From: an uncultured bacterium
GTDB lineage: Bacteria > DUMJ01
Direction: 5' to 3'
Assembly: GCA_937958695.1 (NCBI GenBank)
Contig: CALGNK010000011.1
Coordinates: 82,694 to 146,693, forward strand
DNA: 64,000 nucleotides
Part shown: positions 9,510 to 18,112 of the stretch, in pieces
Layout: the number at the start of each line of letters is the position of its first letter
How positions within the stretch are numbered: the first letter of the stretch is position 1
Translations under genes and position numbers: made by a program
The notes under the pieces: generated by a model
The model's database searches: none
What the model was told of the DNA's origin: nothing
What the model saw: the letters and a program-made list of their open reading frames with translations, nothing else

Positions 9510-10373
9510 TCACCTCCCAGCTAATCCACTCATCACTACACCTCTTATAAAGTATTTCTGAGCTACAAAAAAGGCTACAAGTATAGGAATTGTAGTTGCT
9601 ACAGATGCTGCCATTAGGTAGTTCCAATCTGATCTCTCAGTCATACTAGTTAGAAATGTCCTAAGTCCTATGGCTATAGTACGCTTCTCCATAGAATGGA
9701 GATATACTAATGGTCCCATAAAATCATTCCAGTGATTTACAAAATTAAAGATAAGCATAGTTATAACTACAGGTTGAGAAAGAGGCATAATGATTCTACT
9801 GTATATATACCATTCATTTGCCCCGTCTATCTTAGCTGCATCATCATAATCTAAAGGGAGGGTCATAAAAAATTGCCTGCATAGAAATATGAAGAATGCT
9901 CCTCCTCCAAACCAAGATGGAACAATGAGAGGATACAATGTATCAACCCAACCTAGCCATCTAAAAAGTATAAATGTGGGAACGAGGGTAACTACATATG
10001 GTAACATCATTGTAGATAGACAGAGCATAAAAAGGAAATTTTTTCCAGGGAATTGTAGCCTGGCAAAGGCATAACCGGCAAGTGAAGCAGTTAAGACACT
10101 TCCTATTGTAGCTAAGATAGTTATTATCAATGTATTTTTTAGAAAGGTAGCAAACGGAAGTAAAGTAAGGGCTATTCTGTAGTTTTCCCATACAAATGGT
10201 TCTGGAATCCATTTAGGAGGATAGGTAAATTCTTGGCCAGCAGGCTTAAGAGAGGTACTGATTGCCCAGAAAAAAGGAATTATAAGAAGTATACCAAAAG
10301 ATGTTATAACTACATAAGCTATAGTTTTCCAAACGATCTCTCTAGTCTTTATACTTTCTTTTTTGTTCATCAT
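9510..10373 (-). CDS. ABC sugar permease, MalG type
   Basis: A 287-residue inner-membrane permease with about six hydrophobic segments. The first is near residues 14-36, and the EAA-type loop DAAKIDGANEWYIYSRIIMP marks the ATPase contact. It follows the MalF-type gene after 4 bases and ends in a short Arg-containing tail (GLAGR) as MalG proteins do. It forms a heterodimer with the product of 10378-11286. The 112 bases downstream, before the binding-protein gene, show only that gene's ribosome site. Confidence 0.9.
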   Translation of the reverse strand: MMNKKESIKTREIVWKTIAYVVITSFGILLIIPFFWAISTSLKPAGQEFTYPPKWIPEPFVWENYRIALTLLPFATFLKNTLIITILATIGSVLTASLAGYAFARLQFPGKNFLFMLCLSTMMLPYVVTLVPTFILFRWLGWVDTLYPLIVPSWFGGGAFFIFLCRQFFMTLPLDYDDAAKIDGANEWYIYSRIIMPLSQPVVITMLIFNFVNHWNDFMGPLVYLHSMEKRTIAIGLRTFLTSMTERSDWNYLMAASVATTIPILVAFFVAQKYFIRGVVMSGLAGR

Positions 10374-10377
10374 AAAA

Positions 10378-11286
10378 TCACCCTCTCAATTCTCCTTCAT
10401 AGAATACCCAGTATTTAGAACCTCTAAATTGAAGTATAGTAAGAACTAGTACAAACATAAACAGTGCCCAAGCAAGAGAAGATGCATACCCCATTCTAAA
10501 GAATTCAAAGCCATTCTGATATAGATACAAAACCATAAATAAAGTACTATTTGCTGGTCCACCTCTTGTCATAACATATGCCTGAGTAAATACTTGAAAA
10601 GAAGAGATAACCTGCATTATAGTAACAAAAAATATAGATGGAGAAAGCATAGGAAGGGTTATATGCCAAAACTTATGCCAAAGCCCAGCACCATCAAGTT
10701 CTGCTGCCTCATAGAGCTGTTCTGGAATCCCCTGTAAACCAGCGAGTAATATAATCATCATTCCCCCTATACCCCAAAGGCTCATAAGTATTAGAGATGG
10801 CTTAGACAAAGCAGGATCGTAAATCCATCTTATTCGAGAATGGATTCCTATATATCCTAAAAGTGCATTAGCAAGTCCGAAATCGGGATTAAAAATCCAC
10901 AACCACATAATACTGCTAGCCACCGCAGGTGTAATAGAAGGGATATAATAGATGGTTCTATAAACTGATATCCCTCTTAACTTTAGATTCATAGCAAGGG
11001 CTACGCAAAGGGCAGCAATTACTCTTAAAGGGACACCAATCACTGTATAATAGATCGTATTATAGAGAGAAACCCAGAACAAATTGTCTTTAAACATAAA
11101 TCTATAATTTTCAAATCCTATCCACCTTGGAGCCTGAAGAAGAGACCATTCCATAAAACTTATCACTATTGACGCAATCATTGGGCCTGCAGTAAAGGCT
11201 ATAAAACCTATAATCCACGGTGCCAACATTATATAGGCATTTATAGCCTCTCTCCGTTTATATCCTGGTAATTTACTCATATCCAA
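10378..11286 (-). CDS. ABC sugar permease, MalF type
   Basis: A 302-residue inner-membrane permease and the first gene of the minus-strand operon. The N-terminus YKRREAINAYIMLAPWIIGF is typical of MalF/UgpA-like permeases without the extra E. coli domain. The EAA loop reads EAAELDGAGLWHKFWHITLP. The ATG lies about 45 bases downstream of the -10 and palindrome. It pairs with the product of 9510-10373. Confidence 0.9.
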   Translation of the reverse strand: MDMSKLPGYKRREAINAYIMLAPWIIGFIAFTAGPMIASIVISFMEWSLLQAPRWIGFENYRFMFKDNLFWVSLYNTIYYTVIGVPLRVIAALCVALAMNLKLRGISVYRTIYYIPSITPAVASSIMWLWIFNPDFGLANALLGYIGIHSRIRWIYDPALSKPSLILMSLWGIGGMMIILLAGLQGIPEQLYEAAELDGAGLWHKFWHITLPMLSPSIFFVTIMQVISSFQVFTQAYVMTRGGPANSTLFMVLYLYQNGFEFFRMGYASSLAWALFMFVLVLTILQFRGSKYWVFYEGELRG

Positions 11287-11319
11287 ATCTCCCTTCTTGC
11301 ATTTTTGTATAAAGTATTG

Positions 11320-11337
11320 TATTTTGTATACAAAATA
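11320..11337. promoter_or_regulatory. 18-bp palindromic operator, predicted GntR/FCD site
   Basis: TATTTTGTATACAAAATA is a perfect palindrome. Its core TTGTATACAA matches the general form of GntR/FCD operators (T-N-GTAC/GTATAC-N-A). It overlaps the -10 element of the minus-strand promoter, a position that would block RNA polymerase. The operon itself encodes a GntR/FCD regulator (6619-7284). Binding is inferred. Confidence 0.75.
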
Positions 11338-11360
11338 ATAAAATATAACTTGTCTGTCAA
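11332..11360 (-). promoter_or_regulatory. Sigma-70-type promoter of the sugar-acid operon
   Basis: On the minus strand, TTGACA (11360-11355), a 17-base spacer and TATTTT (11337-11332) form a near-consensus promoter upstream of the MalF-type gene. The operator palindrome begins inside the -10. Confidence 0.75.
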
Positions 11361-11402
11361 GTTAAACGTGTTATTACAATACATAGTTACCAGGAGGAGG
11401 AT

Positions 11403-11822
11403 ATGGAAAGAGAAATACTGAGCTGTGCTTTCGGAGAAGAATCATACTTCGAAAGAATTAAAGATAGTAAGGATCCAGCAAGAATAAGATTAAAGATCAT
11501 AGAATATCTAACGACGTGTAAATCTGTATCAGAAACTGCTAGAAAATTCAGAGTCTCTAGACAGATAGTAAGAAAATGGGAAAAAAGATATAGAGAAGAA
11601 GGGATGGAAGGTTTGAAAGATAGGCCTAAAATCCCAAAAAAGAGAAGGACTATACTTACAGATGAAATAACAGAACTCATACTAAAACTTAGACATGAGT
11701 ATGGTTATGGACCAAGAAGGATAAAAAGAGCCTTACAGGAGCTTTATAACATAAAAATCTCTGAGAATCCTATATATAATGTATTAAAGTCTAACAAAAT
11801 ACAAAATGGTAACCATCTATAG
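11403..11822 (+). pseudogene. Truncated transposase, HTH part only
   Basis: A 139-residue product with a helix-turn-helix (SVSETARKFRVSRQIVRKWE, about residues 41-60) and the basic linker and RRIKRALQELY region found at the N-terminus of IS481/IS3-like transposases. It stops in NGNHL, exactly where such proteins continue into the DDE catalytic domain, so no integrase core is present. A good ribosome site (AGGAGGAGG) precedes the ATG. No terminal inverted repeats were seen. It may be an IS remnant or a domesticated DNA-binding protein; its position divergent to the sugar operon would allow the latter. Confidence 0.65.
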
Positions 11823-11830
11823 TAGTAACT

Positions 11831-11962
11831 CTAAACTATACCTTCTAGCTTTGACTTTACAAATTCTAATATCTTTTGAGCCATAGATATAGCCATTTGT
11901 GCATCATCTATTCCCTTAAAATAAAGAAACGCTTTTAATGCCTTCTCGGCACTCTGCTGTGA
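11831..11962 (-). pseudogene. HEPN-domain (HepT-like) C-terminal fragment
   Basis: In this frame the minus strand encodes QQSAEKALKAFLYF followed by about 28 more residues to a stop at 11833-11831. This resembles the helix of HEPN proteins carrying the xEKALKAF motif (compare EQTAQMALKAF in the intact protein at 36219-36635). There is no start codon, and a stop codon lies just upstream. The RX4-6H nuclease motif is absent. It follows the MNT-like gene at 11986-12216 in the order of intact MNT/HEPN pairs, so it reads as the decayed partner. Confidence 0.6.
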
Positions 11963-11985
11963 TAAAAAACTTTAGGATTTCTTCT

Positions 11986-12216
11986 CTAGGCTTTACGGCT
12001 ACATATATCTTCTAACCGATCTAGAAAACGTTTCTCAGTCTTCCTAATCACTACAATGTCTATATCGCTTGTAGAGGAAATATTATTACTTGCAAGAGAG
12101 CCAAAAAGGATAATCTTTTCTATATCAAGAGTCTTTAGAATACTTAAAATTCTCTTGAGTTCTGCCTCAAGTTTTTCTCTTCTCTTTTCTTTATTCAGAA
12201 AGGCACAATTTGTCAT
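11986..12216 (-). pseudogene. MNT-type nucleotidyltransferase remnant
   Basis: A 76-residue product with the minimal nucleotidyltransferase signature GSLASNNISSTSDID (GSx10DxD), matching the N-terminal two thirds of the intact protein at 36622-36945. It ends early in ICSRKA, before the third acidic strand and C-terminal helix, so it is probably inactive. The partner HEPN fragment lies directly downstream. Family role (known): MNT antitoxins modify HEPN RNase toxins. Confidence 0.65.
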
Positions 12217-12243
12217 CCTGCTTTTATTATGACAAACTACTCT

Positions 12244-12387
12244 CTACATAGAGATAATCCCCTTGTAATTTGATTCATTATAGTGTGGATTTCTCTTAGG
12301 TAGATAAATCCTATCTCCATCGAACGGTTCATCCTGAGTATAGATATACATCTTCTCAGTATCCCATAAGACAATCTCATCTCTAGG
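12244..12387 (-). other. Unassigned coding fragment
   Basis: A 47-codon open stretch with no start at its upstream edge reads like protein (WDTEKMYIYTQDEPFDGDRI and so on to GIISM). I do not recognise a family. It lies in the decayed stretch 11823-12418, which otherwise holds only the MNT/HEPN remnants. It may be the 3' end of a lost gene. Confidence 0.3.
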
Positions 12388-12418
12388 TCAGATAAAATGC
12401 AACCGTATTACAAATATC

Positions 12419-13573
12419 CTACTTATCTTCTAAAAGGTTTCCTTCGGCATCAACCTTCAATACATAAAGGTCTGATTCTCCCTTACCAAAAGATAAAGTC
12501 TGTCCTATTATGATATATCCATCGTCTGAGGTTAACTGGATTGAAATACCTAGGTCATCATCACTTCCCCCATAAGTCTTTTCCCAAAGTAGATTCCCAG
12601 AAATATCCAATTTAAACAAATACACATCTGTATTAGCCTCTAATGTATAAATACTTCCTACTACAATATAATTCTTATCTATAGTTTCTCTCACAGAAGA
12701 GGCTATCCCTCCCCCGCCAAATGTTCCATCCCATATTAAGTCCCATCTATCATTGAGCTTCGCTATATAAGGGGAATTTTCACCTAAAATGCCTTTATAG
12801 CCAGCAATTATATATCCATCGTCGGATGTTTTATCTATAGATATAGGGAAAATACTAGTCTCAATATCTATAACCTTTTCCCATACAATATTCCCATCCT
12901 TATCAAGGCACACTAGATAGATATCTCTACTTTCCTCTTGCCCTCTGTAAGCCAATATAACAAACTTATCCTCATCAACTAAAATTACTGCCCTTCCTAT
13001 CTCTTCCTCTTCATTGCCTATAGTCTTTTCCCAAACAAGTTCTCCATCTTTATTGAGTTTTAATACATATATATTGAAATCTTCAGAAAACGATTTAGTT
13101 CCTCCACATATAATATACCCTCCATCTGGGGCTTCTTGAACAGAAAAAGCCTGATCACAACCTTTTCTCTCTATTCTCTTTTCCCAAATCAGATCACCTG
13201 AATCATCTATTTTTAGTATATAGACATCTTCTTCTACAGTCTCTCCTCCATAAAAGGTATTTCCAACGATTACAAAATTCCCATCTAAGGTCCTTACAAT
13301 GTCTTCACTATAATCATACTCATCCCCACCAAAATTCTTTTCCCATAAGACATTTCCATTTTCATCAATTTTTAATATATAGATATCACCCTCTGAACCA
13401 AAAGACCTTGTTTCACCACCAATGAGATAACATTGGTCTAAGGTCTTCTCCACAAAAATTCCCATATCCCAACCACTGCCCCCAAAGGTCTTCTCCCAAG
13501 TCACCTGAGCAAAGCCGATGGAAGGAAGAATAAAGCATAATAATAAAGCAACCCAAAAACCTTTGTGATACAT
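12419..13573 (-). CDS. Secreted WEK-repeat (propeller-like) protein
   Basis: A 384-residue exported protein. A signal peptide (MYHKGFWVALLLCFILPSIG, cleavage near FAQ) is followed by roughly seven imperfect repeats of about 50 residues. Each is built on WEK-x-GG, a DxGYIIxG strand and YxLKxDxxGNxxWEK. This repeat style is common in secreted beta-propeller-like proteins of unknown function. It ends a few residues after the last repeat (LLEDK) with no sorting domain or anchor. The 3' side is decayed sequence and the 5' neighbour is the cobalamin operon. Confidence 0.7.
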   Translation of the reverse strand: MYHKGFWVALLLCFILPSIGFAQVTWEKTFGGSGWDMGIFVEKTLDQCYLIGGETRSFGSEGDIYILKIDENGNVLWEKNFGGDEYDYSEDIVRTLDGNFVIVGNTFYGGETVEEDVYILKIDDSGDLIWEKRIERKGCDQAFSVQEAPDGGYIICGGTKSFSEDFNIYVLKLNKDGELVWEKTIGNEEEEIGRAVILVDEDKFVILAYRGQEESRDIYLVCLDKDGNIVWEKVIDIETSIFPISIDKTSDDGYIIAGYKGILGENSPYIAKLNDRWDLIWDGTFGGGGIASSVRETIDKNYIVVGSIYTLEANTDVYLFKLDISGNLLWEKTYGGSDDDLGISIQLTSDDGYIIIGQTLSFGKGESDLYVLKVDAEGNLLEDK

Positions 13574-13669
13574 ACCACACCTCCAAAAATAATAAAAAAT
13601 AATTAACTCTTTACTATAAATATACCATATTTTAAATCTTTTAATATATTATTACCCGATTTACAATTA

Positions 13670-14554
13670 TCATGAGATTTCACATATTCTTGGTCCTCCT
13701 CTTACCATCTTAGTTATAAAGCATCTACCATAAGCTTCTATAATCTTTAATCTATCTAGTTTGTCTAATATATAAGATTCGTCAATCTTTTCATCCATAA
13801 AGATGCCAACCGCTGTACCACTATGAGCGACATTTACACCGTAAGCCCCAGCATCTAGGGCGCATTCTATTATCTCCTCTAGATAGGGTTTTGAAAGGAT
13901 ATTCTGCTGTATCCTTGCACTCCTTATTGCAGATTCCCCTACCTTAGCCCAATCTCCACTTTTCAAGGCATGCTCCATTTTTAAATATGCATCATCCCAT
14001 TCTTTAGCATAAGAATATAGATTAATATCTGTCCTACTATGATAACCTAAGGTATCTACAAATCCCTTACCCTCGAGTACTATCACTTTAAGAGAAGGCA
14101 CTGGAGCTAATGACAAGACAACTTCTCCATTTAAAGAATCAAATAATGTTATATCTTCAAATACTATACTATCGGTAGGCTCTATAGAAACCGCTATCTT
14201 TGCTATTGTACTATTATCAAACTCGGTATCGAATAAAATCCCAACGCCCAGTATGGTAGAGGAAATATCAGCAGTACTACTACTCATCCCCTTTCCAAAG
14301 GCTAATTGAGATTCTCTTTCTATTCTTATATTTTCTATGTATCCCTCTGAAATTCCAATAAATCTTAAGGTCTTTATTATTGCCTCTTTTATCTTAGGCA
14401 TAAAGTTCACTTTTCTCTTTTCTCTCGTGAATTCGATATAGAGGGTAGTCCCTAACTGTATAGGATAGGAAATCAAAAGTTCTTTACCTTTTATCAATCC
14501 CTGTATCAACTCTCCACAAGATCCTGGACAGTAGACTTTTACTCTTCTATTCAT
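13670..14554 (-). CDS. pduX: GHMP kinase, L-threonine kinase (PduX-like)
   Basis: A 294-residue GHMP-superfamily kinase. The N-terminus VYCPGSCGELIQG and the ATP-binding loop GKGMSSSTADI are typical of PduX-like L-threonine kinases. These make L-threonine-O-3-phosphate for the aminopropanol arm of cobalamin. It overlaps cobD by 4 bases, the enzyme that uses its product, which strongly supports the call. It is the last gene of the riboswitch-led region. Confidence 0.85.
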   Translation of the reverse strand: MNRRVKVYCPGSCGELIQGLIKGKELLISYPIQLGTTLYIEFTREKRKVNFMPKIKEAIIKTLRFIGISEGYIENIRIERESQLAFGKGMSSSTADISSTILGVGILFDTEFDNSTIAKIAVSIEPTDSIVFEDITLFDSLNGEVVLSLAPVPSLKVIVLEGKGFVDTLGYHSRTDINLYSYAKEWDDAYLKMEHALKSGDWAKVGESAIRSARIQQNILSKPYLEEIIECALDAGAYGVNVAHSGTAVGIFMDEKIDESYILDKLDRLKIIEAYGRCFITKMVRGGPRICEIS

Positions 14555-15618
14555 ATATTAGAGAAATCTTTCAAGACCTCAATGAGTTTTACATTACTAC
14601 TGTGATCTTTTACCGCTAATCTTATATAACCCTCATTTAAGCCATCGAAGTTCTTACAATTTCTTATAAGTATTCCCCTTATCAGTAAATAGTTTTCTAA
14701 AACTGACACGTCTATATCAACCTTTACTAAGATAAAGTTCCCCCAACTTGGATATGGATGTGCCCATTTGATACTAGATAACTCTTCTAAAAGAAATTCC
14801 CGTTCAGACTTGATAAGCCTTCTTGTTTGTTCCATAAATTCCCTATCTTTTAATACATATCTACCAGCTAGGTCTGCAAGTATATTTACCGACCAGGGTA
14901 AAGAGTTTTCTCTCATTTTACCAATAAATTCTTCTGATGCTACTGCGTATCCAAGCCTCATGCCTGGCATTCCAAAGAATTTTGTAAAACATCTAATTAC
15001 ACATAGGTTTTGAAAGGATTTAACTAGATTTACCGCTGAGTGCCTTGGATAGTCCTCTGTAAATTCAATAAATGCCTCATCTAATATCACCGAAATGTCT
15101 AATTTAGAAGTTTCTTCTAGTAGGAGTGTAAGAGAAGAAAGCTCTATAAGTCTTCCTGTTGGATTATTTGGATTGCAAAGGATTAGCATCCCATATCTCT
15201 TTTTCCTAAGTACACCAATTAGAGCTTCAACATCTAGCTTAAAATTCTCTTTCATAGGGAAATATTCTACATTTAACTCATTTATCTTACAGATACGGGC
15301 GTATTCAGAGAATGTTGGTATTGGAATAACTACATCTTTCCCAACTGTCTTTATACAGAGAGAGATTATCTCTATAGCACCATTTCCAACTAGTATATTA
15401 TCCAAATTTAAGCCGATATAATTTGCTATCTCTCTTCTCAGTTCCACATAATCTGGGTCTGGATAGTAGACTATATCAGGTAATAAGTTATATAGGTGCT
15501 TTATAAGCCCCTTTGGAAACCCTAATGGATTAATATTGGCACTAAAGTCTAAGATCTTCGAAGGGTCCCTATTTAAAATCCTAGCAAACTTATGTACATT
15601 TCCTCCATGCCCTAACAT
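14551..15618 (-). CDS. cobD: L-threonine-O-3-phosphate decarboxylase
   Basis: A 355-residue class-I PLP enzyme related to histidinol-phosphate aminotransferase. MLGHGGNVHKFA at the start is characteristic of CobD. NPNNPTG and the Schiff-base lysine segment FTKFFGMPGMRLGY are present. It decarboxylates threonine phosphate to (R)-1-aminopropan-2-yl phosphate, which CbiB attaches to adenosylcobyrate. It lies between cbiB (2-base gap) and the kinase gene (4-base overlap). Confidence 0.9.
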   Translation of the reverse strand: MLGHGGNVHKFARILNRDPSKILDFSANINPLGFPKGLIKHLYNLLPDIVYYPDPDYVELRREIANYIGLNLDNILVGNGAIEIISLCIKTVGKDVVIPIPTFSEYARICKINELNVEYFPMKENFKLDVEALIGVLRKKRYGMLILCNPNNPTGRLIELSSLTLLLEETSKLDISVILDEAFIEFTEDYPRHSAVNLVKSFQNLCVIRCFTKFFGMPGMRLGYAVASEEFIGKMRENSLPWSVNILADLAGRYVLKDREFMEQTRRLIKSEREFLLEELSSIKWAHPYPSWGNFILVKVDIDVSVLENYLLIRGILIRNCKNFDGLNEGYIRLAVKDHSSNVKLIEVLKDFSNI

Positions 15619-15620
15619 AG

Positions 15621-16556
15621 CTAGTATCTAATAAGACAGCCAAGTATAAAACCGAGGATCGATGTCCCATACATTACTCCTATGGCTAATAATATATGCT
15701 CAGGAGTTATCCTCTCCAAAGGATCACCTATGTAAGGTTTCTCTACAATACGTCCCCCGTAGGAATTTTGCCCACCTAATTGTATGCCTAATACTCCTGC
15801 CATACTAGCCTCAGGATATCCACTATTCGGACTCGGGTTTTTATGTCCATCTCTCTTCATTATAAATAATCCTCTTCTTGCATCTAATCTAAAAAAGAGC
15901 GATGAAATAATTATGAGTAGAGCGGTTATACGAGACGGCAAGAAGTTGGCTATATCATCTAGACGTGCGGAAGCCATTCCTATATTGATATATCTCTCGT
16001 TTTTATAGCCCACCATAGAGTCTAACGTATTTATTGCCTTATAAGCCATAGCTAAAGGAGCTCCCCCTATAAATAGGTAGAATAGTGGAGCTATAATACC
16101 ATCAGAGGTATTCTCTGCTACCGTCTCTATAACTGCCCTAGATATACCTTGTGTATCAAGATTTTCAGTGTCTCTTCCAACTATATAAGACAGCGATCTT
16201 CTAGCACTGCTTATATCATTAGATTTTAAAAATCTGTATATCTTTTTCGCCTCATCCCCTAGGCATTTGGTAGCGAGCGTAGTGTATATAAAGATAATAT
16301 TAAGGATATGGAATAGGAATATATTAATAGATAAACTTATATTAAGTATCAGCCATACTGCCAGGTAAGATAATATAACAGTAACACCTGCCAATAGAAA
16401 TCCTGCTATCTTCTCTCCTTTAGCTGAACGAAAGATACCCCTAAGTAACTTCTCAAGGGATGATATAAATATACCTATAATCCTTACAGGATGAGGAAAC
16501 CAGTATGGGTCTCCAAATATAAGATCCGCTATATAACCCAAGATTATATCGATCAT
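15621..16556 (-). CDS. cbiB: Adenosylcobinamide-phosphate synthase
   Basis: A 311-residue integral membrane protein of the CbiB/CobD(Pseudomonas) family. It has N-terminal DLIFGDPYWFPHPVR, the central ENTSDGIIAPLFY and YKAINTLDSMVGYKN, and several hydrophobic segments. It condenses adenosylcobyric acid with aminopropanol or its phosphate. It overlaps cbiP by 4 bases. Confidence 0.92.
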   Translation of the reverse strand: MIDIILGYIADLIFGDPYWFPHPVRIIGIFISSLEKLLRGIFRSAKGEKIAGFLLAGVTVILSYLAVWLILNISLSINIFLFHILNIIFIYTTLATKCLGDEAKKIYRFLKSNDISSARRSLSYIVGRDTENLDTQGISRAVIETVAENTSDGIIAPLFYLFIGGAPLAMAYKAINTLDSMVGYKNERYINIGMASARLDDIANFLPSRITALLIIISSLFFRLDARRGLFIMKRDGHKNPSPNSGYPEASMAGVLGIQLGGQNSYGGRIVEKPYIGDPLERITPEHILLAIGVMYGTSILGFILGCLIRY

Positions 16557-18052
16557 CCGATACCCATTATGTCATATATAGTATCCATATCTAGAGCATT
16601 TCTTACAGCCATCGCAAGTTTATCGTATTTAGTCGCCTTTATATCCCTTAATGGTTCAATCTTTACCTTTTTTTCTATCCCTTTTCTCTTGTATATAGAA
16701 GAGATAAATCCTTCAAGAAAGTCCTCATTATCGAAAATTCCATGTAGATACGTCCCCCATACTCTGCCATCGAGAGACATATACCCATCTATCTCGTTGT
16801 ACTCTATTTCTCCCCTTTTTACAACACGGGAAAAAGGAATAGCATTCTTTCCTATACTCTCTGTTCTTCCCATATGGATCTCATAGCCTCTCAATAGATA
16901 TGGAGTATTTTCCAGTTTAATTAATGTCTGAGTAGTAACCTTTTCTTTCTCTAAGACAGTAACTATATCTAAAAGTCCTAACCCTTCGCTCTCTTTTATC
17001 TCAGATTCAATATTATACGGATCAATAACCTTCTTACCTAACATCTGTAGTCCTCCGCATATCCCTATAACCATACCATTGTCCTTTACATATTCTTTTA
17101 TCTTTTCATATAAACCATTAGCCTTTAGATACAATAGGTCACCTATAGTATTTTTTGTACCTGGGATAATAATTACGTCTGGATTGCCAAATGTGTCTGT
17201 ATTATACACATATCTTATCTTTACCCCTTCTATGTAATAAAATGGCTCAAAATCAGTAAAATTTGATATGTGTGGCAGATATAATATAGCTATGTCTATA
17301 TCGCCAGTATTCTTAGAAACCCTCAAGTAGTCTGTTGCACTGTCCTCTTCATCTATATGAATATCTAAGTATGGTATGACACCTAAAACTGGCCTCTTTA
17401 TTATCCTCTCCAACATCGCTAGACCAGGCTTGAGTATCTCAACATCACCTCTAAACTTATTTATTATTATCCCCTTAACCCTTTTTCTTTCTCTCTGGTC
17501 TAATAAAACAAGAGTGCCAACAATAGAGGCAAATACTCCTCCCTTATCTATATCCCCAACAAGGAGAACGGGACAATCTGCTATCTCAGCCATTCCCATA
17601 TTTACTAAGTCGTTATCTTTAAGATTTATCTCTGCTGGACTTCCTGCCCCCTCTATCACAACTATATCGTACTTATTGGCTAATTCCTCATAGGCTTCCT
17701 TTACAATCTCTCTAAGGGTTGGTTTAAACCTTTGATATTCCTCTGCAGTCATATTTTTATAGACCTTACCCTTTATTATCACCTGACTACCAATATCACT
17801 TGAGGGTTTAAGTAGTATAGGATTCATAAGGACAGAAGGTTCTATATTGCATGCCTCTGCCTGTACCGCCTGTGCCCTTCCCATCTCCTTGCCATCTATG
17901 GTTATAAAAGAATTTAACGCCATATTCTGCGATTTAAATGGAGCTACTCTAAAACCATCTAAAGTAAATATCCTACATAAGGCAGTGACTATAAGACTTT
18001 TCCCTACAGAAGAAGCTGTTCCTTGAATCATGATACTCTTTGCCCTTTTCAT
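16553..18052 (-). CDS. cbiP: Adenosylcobyric acid synthase
   Basis: A 499-residue glutamine-dependent amidotransferase. The N-terminal ATP-binding domain begins IMIQGTASSVGKS. The C-terminal type-1 glutaminase domain has the nucleophile Cys in IGICGGLQMLG and the His in GTYLHGIF. It amidates four peripheral carboxylates of adenosylcobyrinic acid diamide. It is separated from btuF by 60 bases containing a strong hairpin. Confidence 0.93.
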   Translation of the reverse strand: MKRAKSIMIQGTASSVGKSLIVTALCRIFTLDGFRVAPFKSQNMALNSFITIDGKEMGRAQAVQAEACNIEPSVLMNPILLKPSSDIGSQVIIKGKVYKNMTAEEYQRFKPTLREIVKEAYEELANKYDIVVIEGAGSPAEINLKDNDLVNMGMAEIADCPVLLVGDIDKGGVFASIVGTLVLLDQRERKRVKGIIINKFRGDVEILKPGLAMLERIIKRPVLGVIPYLDIHIDEEDSATDYLRVSKNTGDIDIAILYLPHISNFTDFEPFYYIEGVKIRYVYNTDTFGNPDVIIIPGTKNTIGDLLYLKANGLYEKIKEYVKDNGMVIGICGGLQMLGKKVIDPYNIESEIKESEGLGLLDIVTVLEKEKVTTQTLIKLENTPYLLRGYEIHMGRTESIGKNAIPFSRVVKRGEIEYNEIDGYMSLDGRVWGTYLHGIFDNEDFLEGFISSIYKRKGIEKKVKIEPLRDIKATKYDKLAMAVRNALDMDTIYDIMGIG

Positions 18053-18076
18053 ATTACATCTCCTAAAATATATCTT

Positions 18077-18100
18077 AGGGCGGTATTTAAATACCGCCCT
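18077..18100 (-). promoter_or_regulatory. Perfect hairpin between btuF and cbiP
   Basis: AGGGCGGTATTT directly followed by AAATACCGCCCT is a perfect 24-bp palindrome. It starts 12 bases past the btuF stop. No U-run follows on the minus strand, so partial termination or 3'-end protection of btuF mRNA is favoured over full termination. Confidence 0.8.
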
Positions 18101-18112
18101 ATTTTATAATAG

